The translations under genes were made by a program, and so were the position numbers. The notes below the pieces were generated by a model. That model worked only from the letters and a program-made list of their open reading frames with translations. It was not told the DNA's origin and did not search any database. Below are positions 1-10,100 of a stretch of DNA of 64,000 nt, piece after piece. Each line of letters opens with the position of its first letter. Position 1 is the stretch's first letter. The stretch comes from Kingdonia uniflora (taxonomy: Eukaryota > Streptophyta > Magnoliopsida > Ranunculales > Circaeasteraceae), in NCBI GenBank assembly GCA_014058105.1, contig JACGCM010001272.1, forward strand, positions 806,001 through 870,000. Reading direction: 5' to 3'.

Positions 1-4
1 GATT

Positions 5-348
5 ATGGAGTTACTCAAGACTTCAATGTCTTCTTATGGTCAGTCAAAGATGTACTTAGGCAGCACAAATTTTCTGATATGTACGGGCAATATGGTGTGC
101 ATATTGATTCTCATGGGAGGACTATGTATAAATTTTATCAAACCCGATATGATCCATACAATGGCTCTTACAAGCAGTCTAAGATACAGCCTGAGCAATA
201 CGGTACTAGTGCACTTATCAACATGGTGACACTTCTTCAATTCCTCGAGACGGCTATTCTGAATCTTACAATAACAATTGGGGAGTCCATCCCTATCATT
301 GAGGCCCATAATGATTTGGTTAAGCAAATGAGTGATCCAATTATCTAG
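5..348 (+). other. Open reading stretch, unrecognised
   Basis: A plus-strand frame is open from the window edge to a TAG at about 346-348 and would encode roughly 115 residues rich in Tyr, Gln and Ile, including a segment reading DMYGQYGVHIDSHGR. I recognise no family. It may be the 3' end of a gene or element that starts left of the window. It lies inside intron 3 of the minus-strand ANGUSTIFOLIA gene, so an old transposon fragment is the likelier source. No start or splice site decides the matter. Confidence 0.2.
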
Positions 349-1030
349 CTATTTGATTATAAAGCTCGTATTTTTAGTATTTTGGTGTGTGGTGTATTTG
401 TATCATTTGTATTTGAGTAAATGAACCATCTTTGTATTTGTATCTTTCGCGTAAAGTGTACTTTGTATCTTTGGTGCGGATTGTACTAAACCCATTCTAA
501 TATTGCATTTGGATGGATTATTTAAGCTATAAAAAGAATAAATAATAAGTTAAGATACAAATATCATATTTTAGGCTGAAAAAAATACAAACTCGGACCA
601 ACTCAGGGACAGATCACCCGTTCCAACTCAGGAGCCGCGGGCGATCCCAGTCTGAGTTTTTGAACCATGTGTACAACTCATGTGTAAAGTGGATTACAGT
701 TATGTATAGATGTAAAACAAACTCAAAGCCCAAAAGAAAAGGGAAATGAAGATATTTAGAATCTAGTTGGTAAAATATAGTCTTATAACATATAACCGTT
801 AATATCTAGTTGGCAGGAAAAAAATATCTATAGCAGTGATGAGCCTGATAGCATAGAATCGTTATGAACACAATACAAGAATACCTAAACTTTGTGCAGC
901 AAAACCTATATCATATAAATACTACGAAGTATTCAACGTTCTAAGAAAAAAACTACAGAATAATAGTCATTTCGAAAAATCCATATACACCAAGATCAAC
1001 AATTCATACCCCTAAGGCTAATGCTCATAC
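349..1030. other. Intron 3 sequence, no gene seen
   Basis: AT-rich non-coding DNA. ANGUSTIFOLIA exon 4, expected next on the minus strand, is not found here, so intron 3 extends past the left window edge and is longer than 1 kb. A GC-richer patch near 590-660 has short inverted pieces around ACTCAGG/CTGAGT but no clear element ends. Confidence 0.5.
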
Positions 1031-1161
1031 CCATGCTTCCATCCATTGTGGCCCTTCGGCGCCATCTAGCGCACATCCAGCAATTGTGCCGTCAATCAAT
1101 AGTTGTTTTAGAGCACAATCATCTAATAGCTGAGTACTACCCGTATTCACAAGAAATGCCC
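1031..1161 (-). CDS. AN: ANGUSTIFOLIA exon 3
   Basis: Starts after ACAG at 1165-1162 and ends with codon TGG before GTATGAG at 1030. It encodes AFLVNTGSTQLLDDCALK and then a segment ending DGAEGPQWMEAW, which is highly conserved in plant ANGUSTIFOLIA proteins. Confidence 0.93.
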
Positions 1162-4100
1162 CTGTGTAATAACCAAAGATTCAAAATATTGAGTTAATAG
1201 ATAAATTAGCTAGTAATACATCAATAAATCAGAAATAGAGCCGATGAATCATACTTTAATCATACTTTCAGTCAATTTTCCAATATATCAAAAATTTCAA
1301 GGATATTCTAAACAATGGAAAGAACAAATTATTCTTCTTTAGATGCTGAAATGAAGATATAGTATTAGTTATAAAGTAAGTAGCCAAAAATTTGAATATT
1401 ACCGGGTTTTATATGCTGCAAGCATTCTGCATTTATAATTTGAACAGTTTCATTAGATAGAGCACAATGGAGCGATATAAGGTCGCTTGCTGCAAGTAAA
1501 TCATTAAGTGTATCCATTCTTCGTGCAGCAGTAGGAAAGGTAATAGATGGCCTGCCCGATTTTCCTCCCTGCATCGATGAGTGTAAAATGATAAAATCAC
1601 TACAGATCGAAAATGAAAGTCAAGAATAAAAGAATTCACTATAAATGCATAAGAATGCAGAATGGTAGTGGGGTATACGTGCTGGTGTGTTCAAATATAC
1701 TAGTCTGTTACGAACAATTCAAAGTAGATAACTTCGGCTTATATCGAGGAAAACCGGCCTCCAAATAGGCTCTTAGAGGGAACCAAGCCTCCAAATACGA
1801 TTTTAGAGGAAACCAAACCTCCAAATAACATTTTTGTGTTAGATATTTATAGCCTTTTTTTTATTTCATGAGAACACTCTTATGGAGCTTACATGACTAA
1901 CTCTTAAACCACAACTATCCTAAGAAGAGGGAGACTCTTCCACTAACTATCCTAATAATTGTCCTACTATCAACTACACACTAACTAACTTTTGACTTAG
2001 TCCTACTTGTAACAATCCATCATTCTTAAATTTCAGCCTTGAGAACAAGGGTAATATCAGGAAATTGTTCTTTGGTTAACTTGCGATCTTCGGCAAGGAC
2101 ATCTCCGGCATTATCTCTAACTCGCCTTCAATCTCCTCATTCATATCATCTTCACTGACATCTTAGAGCACGTAAATTGAGAACAATTGCTCGCAACAAT
2201 GCCCGGGCACAGGCTATATTGTCGTTGCATTTAAAACAAAGCCCTCTTCTTTCTTTCTTTTTCATTTATCTCCTCCGACATCATTCTTTTCATTGGCTTC
2301 AAGGAAGATATGGTGTTCGTTGCACTATAAGGTTGAAAAGTTGGCTCCAAAATTTGCGGTGTTGTTTTTCGGTGAGAGATCTTTAACTTCATACAAGTGA
2401 GGCAACCAATTGCAACCGATAAGCTTGATTGTGCGTTGGCTTGCACATCAATGTGAATTTGTTCACGTAATCCACTAACGAAACAACTCATCTTTCGTGC
2501 CCCAATTTTAACAAGTAATTCCTCAAGGCCCCTTTGGTATTTTTATACGACTCGGTTTTTTGCAGCTTAGTTAGTTCACCAAAAAAATCACTGAACTAGT
2601 TCGGACCATACGTTAAGTTTAATCTTTTCTAGAAGTCCCGCCAAAAGAAGAAAAAAAGCAATTCTTGCTTCAATAGTTGGTACCACAATTGTGCCACTTC
2701 CTCAAGATGGAAGGATGCCAAAGACACAATTAGATTTTGGTGTTTCCTCAATTTGGAAGAATTGTTCAGCCCTACACAACCAACTTGTTGGATCTTCTCC
2801 GTCGTCTAAACATGCAAAGTACAAATTCACGATTTTTGGTAAAAAGGAAGCTGATATTGTTGTTTGAACGTCCTCCATAAACACAACTATTAGTTGTTGA
2901 AACTTCGGCACCCTTTTGAGATGCAACCTGAAACGCAACCAGCTTCAGTCCTACACTAAGCTTGTCCAATAACTCTGTCATTGGCGAATGATATTTTTAG
3001 GCCGTTTGAAAGTGATCACATGGTGTTCTCAATCTGCTCAACTCTTAGTTCAATTGTGGGGATCTATTACGAACACCGATTTAAAGTGGATAATTTTGAT
3101 TTATTTCAATGAAACCCAGTCTTCGAATAGGTTCTCCAAGAGAACCAGGCCTCCAAATAGGTTCTTCGAGGGAACCAAACCTCCAAATAAGATTGTTATA
3201 TGTATTTTTATATTACATGAGAATGCTTGTATAGAGCTCACATACCTCTTAAACCACTACTTCCATTAACCCCAAAAAGAAGGAAATTCTCCCACTATCT
3301 GAAAACTCGCTTACTAAGATCTAAATACTATCTACTTTTTGACTTATTCCTACTTGAAACAATTTCTTTAAAGTGAAAGAAAAGTCGCATGTGGTTTTCT
3401 TCCCCTTTGTTAGAAGTTCTCACATAAGTCCTTCTATCGTAATTTTCGATTCTTTTTTTCCTTAGTTGTAACCTTTGTTTTCGCTTTGTTTGGACTCAAT
3501 GTTTAACACAGTCGATCCTTGTGGGATATTACAAAACACTTATTTCATGACCCCTCTATCTCCTTAAGATGATGGTTTTTTAAAAAGGCATTTTATCAGA
3601 CCAAAGGGGGAAAAAAGAATAAGATAAGAAATTTTCCATTGGGTGGGGGGGGGGGGGGGGGTGTTTACTGTCACCATGAAGAATTCAGCTCTCACCCTTG
3701 CCCAACTCTATGACTTCACAGCTTCTTTCATTAGAAATAACTAACATAATTCAAAAATCACTTGCTTTGTTTGGCATACTTTATTAAGTACCGTACAATT
3801 CTTACAATTAATCTTCAACGATTTGTCTAAGATTTCCCTGAAACGAGCTCAGTCAAATCTTTATCCATTGACTAGAGCAACTGAAATTAGCTTTCATTTT
3901 TCTATCTTTGTTTGTTGCCAGTTGGTTTTCACCATATCACGCTAACACTCTGACGGTTATATGAAATTTTATATAATAAATTTCTTCCTAGGTAAAAAGC
4001 TTAGCTTCAAGGCCAATAAAATAAAATAAAATAGCATCTCCCAATCTCATGTGAAAGTAACCATTTGTAGCTCCCCATACTCATCTCCAAACCCAAACAT

Positions 4101-7100
4101 ACCACTTGTCCAACTCTGATTTGTTTTACCCAGCATGTGGTATTCTAACTACAGATTAATAAAATTACAACAAAAATGTACTAGTTCAAGTAATCAATGT
4201 GGTGAAGACAGGTTTCAACAGTTACATGCTGAGCATACGTCAATAATTTATATACAATATTAACTGCCTGCCCCTCCTGCCAGCACACTCCACTGCTAAA
4301 TTTCCAACTCTTTTGAAAAAAGCAAGAAAAAGACCCTTCTTTGAAACTGTTTGTCTGATTAAACAATACATGCTCCTCCACTTTATATTATTTGCCATGC
4401 CATTGAGAATTTAAGTGCGGGTGTTTGTTTGTTATTAAGCTAGTAACAGTTGAATGTTGAATGCTTAATAAGCTATAGATGTTCTTTTGTATCAGTATGA
4501 TAAGATATTAGCAAGTTGTGTTGTTCTTTTTGTAAAAAACATCTTAAAGATGGTAGATGTCTGAAATATTCTCCATTAGGATCAAAACAACCCTATACAA
4601 AAATAGAGAGAATAGAAGGGAAGAAACTAAGAGTTCTTCAGTTAAAATTAAACCAAACTGCTGGAATGGTCTAGATGTATATTCGTAATCTAATTACCCT
4701 CTCCATCCTCGACAAAACATTGTTCTTCTCTAGCATTTCATTGAACAAACCAAAGTTTTAGGAACTTGTGAAAAATAAATGAAGGATGAGTGGTGGAGTT
4801 CGACAGCTTGGTAAAGGTGAAGAAAATTGCGGTTTAAAGAACCACCTCGAACTTGAAACCCCTCCCGAAAATCGCAGTTTGGAACCCCAAAAATCGCAAC
4901 TTGAAAAAGATGAGTGGTGTAGATCGAAAGCTAGGTGAGATGAGGGTTGGAAACAGGGAAAAAAGTAAAATTGTCTGAAATGAAAGAATTGCTCAATACA
5001 AACAGTTGAACGTGTGTTAAGTATCAACTTGGTGTCCACAGCTTTGTGTTTAATGGGTTAAGAAAAGTGTTTAGTAAGCAAGAAAATAACAGCTTAATGG
5101 GCCTTTTTTTTCTTTAGATATTCAACAGTTTACTAGTTATTAAGTAGTAAATTAGCACCCTAAGTGCCTTTGTACCTGAGTTTGGTATTCAACTCGCTCT
5201 TTTAGAACCCCTGGTTTACACATTTTTCATTATTAGGGAGGAAATTCGCTTCTTTGTAGAAGGCACCGTCTATATCAGGTAAGGTGGCCAAAACAATGAA
5301 CAATATAGTCTCCAATTTTCAAAATAGAATTGCTGCTACAATGTTTCCATGTACATTCCAATTTTTTGGCATACGCATTCTATATTGCAGCACGTACTAA
5401 ATCAAACCTAAAATTAACATTATCCTTCGAATTTCGAAACTAAACTTCCAAAGCTCAATTTAGCTATAAACACGCAAATTCAACCGAATATTACAAATTG
5501 AAGTAAATCAGAAGTTTCATTATTTCGTAAACATATAAGTAAAGCACACTAATTTTAAACGCTAAGCTCATTGTAGCCAAAGACCTCACTGGCGCAGATC
5601 TCCCAACACTCCCCAACACTAAATCATAACACCTTTGGATTCCTCTACAAAGTGGCTAAATCAAATCAAGTCATCCAGAAGCCCAAAATGCGTAACGCGA
5701 GAGCAAATGTGTCCCTTAAGTCATTTTAAATCTTTCTTTCTATTTGAGAAGAAGATTATTTGATATGATCAAAGTACGTGGAAGCTAATTATAACTCACA
5801 AATAGAAGAACCTGATCTTTTTATTGATCTCTTTTAGACAATCGCTCATAATTCTCTCTTAAATCTCTACTAACACCACCACCCCTAACACTAACGCTAA
5901 CCCCCTCTTTTATAAAGAAAGAGTTTCTAAATCCCATGCCTCCTATCTCTCCAATTACAATGATATTAGTTCCTAATATCATTAGGATTCTTATTAAAAC
6001 ATAAATAACGTAAAATAGAAAGTGAGTCGTAGTAGATAGGAAACGACCTAACATGGTCGCCCACGACGGTCACGAAACCTATCAACTCTCCCTGACTTTG
6101 AAAATTTTGACCTCAAATTTAGGGTGAAGGATAGTCTTCCTCATTTTGACATCACAATCTCCACGTCATCCTCATCCCATATTTGTTGCATTATGCCCGC
6201 CATATGATCCCAAAACTTCTTTGTAGGCAGTGCAACATGCTTTTTAGCGTTAGGACAATCACACTGCATGTGACCAGTCTTGGTGCATCCAAAACACTAA
6301 ACCTCACCGCTCCTCCCCATAGGACGTGTCCCTGCTGTCATAGTAGGCGTAAGGGTTGTTGGAACTAAAGTCGTAGCCGGAATTGCATTCTTGAACTTAG
6401 TCTCCACACATTTTGCCATTTCTACTGCTTCAGCTACAAAATAAATGTTAACCATGGTCAACTCATCCTGAATCTTCCTAGTGAGTTTAGATTTGAAGTG
6501 ACTCACTTTTTGTGCCTGTCTCCGTGGTAGCTACCTGAGAGGAAAATAAATAAAATTCATTCGCATATTTATCAACAATCTTCAGTTTCTGTCACAATCC
6601 CTGTAAATGAGTAAAGTTATCTTCCTCGTACGACCGTGGAACAAAGCAATAAACTAACTCCCTCCGCATAAAAGCCCAATCTGTAATGTAATCTTGACCA
6701 AAATCGCACCACATTTTCTAAACTGTTCCACCAATTAAGTGCATACTCTGTTAGCTTTGTCTCCAAAAGTATTATGGATTTGGGATCTCCGTATCGCTTG
6801 TACATTAATATCCGATCAACTTTATTAAGCCACTCCATGAAGCCATTTGCATCAACTTTCCCATCAAACTCAGGGATATTCAATTTAACATCTTGCCCAA
6901 CGGTTCGTATTGCAGTAATGACAGCTGAAGCGATCTGTTCTCCCTGATTAGTATCCTGAGGACGTCGACCCCTAATACCAGAATCACTGTGAAAACCATC
7001 GCTACGGGTACGTGGAACAAAGTTATTAGTGTGGACACCCCGCCCATGCACCCGTCGCTCATGAACCGATACGTATCAATCTGCAAAACCCTTATTATTT

Positions 7101-10100
7101 TCCCCACTATCACCCTAATACCCTTGTTCTTTTCGATGTATCCCACCAAACCCCGATTGTAGTTGTTGAACGCAGTTGTCGTTGCTGGAACATTGTTGGT
7201 TCCGATTGGGGAGTTCGGGGCAAAGTACTGTAGTTGATAAGTCACGGGGTCGTCTTCGCGCCTCCCACGACAATAGTCGTCCTTCACGTCACAAGGTCTT
7301 CCTTTAAATTAGATTTATTTTATGTTTATTTATTTAATAAAGATGATAATTGCTAGTAGCTTAAATTTAGGAGAAAGGCTAGAATTAGTGAGATCTAAGA
7401 GAGAGATTTGTAGAGAGAAAAAGTAGTGTTGTGGTTGACTTGGGTTTGTATCTCCCCGAAAGACAGTCGGAGGTGGTGTTGTCGTTGGCAACGGCGGTGG
7501 ATTCGTTTGTGTAATATGTGGTTGGCGTTGGCGTGGTAACTGGTCGTGAGTCTCCCCAATCAAGTAGGAGACTTTGACCTAAGCTCCGTTTAATGTTGCT
7601 TGAGCGATCGGAGTCGTGGGTAAAGTGGAGACTGTCGGAACGGGCAGAGTTATCGTCGGTATTGAGGGTGAAAATCGTGGCTGGTGTTCTTCGGTTTGGG
7701 GTGTGTTGAAGACTCCCTCGAGTTGCAGGCTTGAGGTTAGTTGGGGAAGACAAGTCCCCGAGATTGATTACTCACCTTGGCCCATTGGTTGGATTGAACT
7801 TGGGTCATCCCCCTCGGGGTTAATGGCCTAAGTTTGAATCCTGGTTGGGCTTGGGTGGTGATGAGAGAGGCCCACTTCAGCCAAAGATGTGCCTACGTAA
7901 CCGACGTGCTGCCTGTTAAATAACCCATCACCCATTACCCTGTCACCCCTTCCTAACCCGTCACCCAGATTGTGACTCGTACTCAGTCCGTGAATTCCTT
8001 CTTCGATTCTCTGATTGACTCTTACTATTCATCGCGAGTTCTCCCGATTTGGGTTATCATTGGCGACCATTGTCCATATTACTGATGTTGTTTCATTGAT
8101 CCTCGCACTCCGTTGCGATGAATCGATAAATCCCTCTTCGTCATGTGAATCGACAAATTTATCCTCACTTTCGATGTCAACGTGCAATCTGTTGAAAGTG
8201 TTGGAAAGTAGGGTTTCTTCACCCTCTCCATATGAATAAAAGATTTCCCGTGTTGGGTATAGAAACATCGTACCCTTTCCTCTTCTGACAACACGTATCA
8301 GAGTTGGGTTTAACGGATTAATTCCCGCATTGCGCGCATCGCACATAAACCCTCCCATTGGAACGCCTTTTCCTCGACCTCGATCCGTAGTAGTGCTCTC
8401 TAGGTTTTGACAGTCTCCTTCACTTCGCTCTCTGTCAGAACTAGGGTTTTTTGTTGTGAGGGTAAGGATTAACGCCATCATAGCGCCCATCTTGTTCGCC
8501 ATTAGGTTGTTGGTGACCTCTAGACTCGCTAATCACTCTCCTTGCGTTGGTTTCTTAGCCGTTTTCCTACCCGATGACTTTCCCATTACTAATTGTTATG
8601 TAAAAAAAATTATGAGAATCTTGTAACTCTAGATACAAAATTGATATGATCAAAGTACGTGGAAGCTAATTATAACTCAGATAGAATAACTTGATCTCTT
8701 TATTGATCTCTCTTAAACAATCGCTAATAATTCTCTCTTAAATCTCTACTAACACCACCACCCCAAACACTAACTCTAACCCCAACCCCCTCTTTTATAA
8801 AGAAAGAGTTTATAAATCCCATGCCTCCTATCTCTCCAATTACAAAGATTCCCATATATCTTAGGAGTTCCTAATAATATTAGAATTCTAATTAAAACAT
8901 AAATAACGTAAAATAAAAAGTGAGTCGTAGTAGATAGGAAACGACCTAACGTGGTCACCCACAACGGTCACGAAACCTATCATTATCTCTCCAAAATTTC
9001 TTTAAGATTTTCTCAATACAAATCGTCTTTCTAAAGTCTACCTTATTATACAATGTAAGTAGAAATACATCCACTTAAATTCGACATGAGATTGTCGAAG
9101 CCGATACCCGTGTAGAATTTTACAATCTCGCTCACTCTTTCAAGTAACAAAATCACATAGATGTTTGGTCCAACAACACAACCTACAATGAAAATCAACA
9201 ACAATGATTTAAATCTCATGAAAATATCACTATATTTACCACCATTTGCATGCAGTGGAGAATTAAAACTATACGTAATTCTCAAACATGAAATTCCGTA
9301 AAAGAATTAAACCCAAAAACCATACACGAATTCAATAAAAAACGAGTACATAGGTTCTAGCTCTTATCTGTGGAAGTTCATGTTCGAGAATTACATTTGT
9401 TTTTAATTGTTACTGCATACAAATCTTAGTAAATTTAGAGATACTTTTACGAGAAAATGACATCTGGATTGTTCCTAATTTTCTGTAGGTTGATGTTTTT
9501 CAATTGGTCATATATGTGGTTTGTTACTTAAATGAATGGATGGGGTTGGAAAGTTCTTTACGAATATTGGCTTCGACAATCTCATGTCAAAGGTAAGTAA
9601 ATCTAATTCTACTTATTGTTGAGCTGACTGTATTATAGACTTTAGAAAGACGATTTAGGTTTATTAAATCTATAAGAAAAAAATTGGAGATAGAATCTTC
9701 TCTAGATAATGAAAAATAATTAGAAATGATTCAACAGTCTAAGGATTTTAAGGATGTTGAAGATACACTATGGAAACGGGACAACTATATATTCAACGAT
9801 GTTCGTGCCATGGTATTTGAAATATAGTTCTATATTTTTGTTTTTTGCTTCATTCTCTATTTTCTCGCTAATTCAATATTGTTTGCAGGCTGAGCTTGCG
9901 GTAACGGAGCTTGACGACATGAGGATTTGAATCAAGGGTAAAAGTATCTAGAAATGTAGGAATCGCTAAATGCAAGCAGTTGAACAAGTGTTACGAATCA
10001 ACAGGGTGCTTGCAACTTAATGCTAACTGGGTTTGGTAAATTGCTTAATTAGCAGAATAGAGAACAGATTACAGGGCGTTTTCAGATATTCAGCAGCCTA

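Larger units (their letters stand above)
1706..3361 (-). mobile_element. Short Ty3/gypsy-type LTR element with only a gag remnant
   Basis: Two similar LTRs (1706-2014, 309 bp; 3065-3361, 297 bp) flank about 1.05 kb of internal DNA. The left LTR has the inverted ends TGTTAC...GTAACA; the right one has TATTAC at its start, a G to A change. The only coding signal inside is decayed gag on the minus strand, so the 5' LTR is the right one. There is no pol. The 5-bp flanks (TAGTC and ATTTC) do not match, so target-site duplication evidence is absent. It lies in ANGUSTIFOLIA intron 1. Confidence 0.75.
5761..8982 (-). mobile_element. Gag-only LTR retrotransposon (TR-GAG-like)
   Basis: LTRs at 5761-6084 (324 bp) and 8642-8982 (341 bp) begin TGAT and end ATCA. 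The flanks TTATT (5756-5760) and TTATC (8983-8987) are a near-perfect 5-bp target duplication. The 2.56 kb interior codes on the minus strand for gag with a CCHC knuckle and has no protease, reverse transcriptase or integrase. A purine tract (AGGGAGAG on the minus strand, about 6085-6092) abuts the 3' LTR. Next to the 5' LTR lies a stretch resembling a degenerate initiator-Met primer site. It is inserted in ANGUSTIFOLIA intron 1, in the same orientation as the gene, and would have depended on another element for pol. Confidence 0.88.

Noticed and set aside
4758..5039. Minus-strand frame of 93 codons with Phe/Ser-rich sequence
   Set aside because: It has low-complexity composition, no motif and no conserved neighbour, and overlaps the duplicated intron block.
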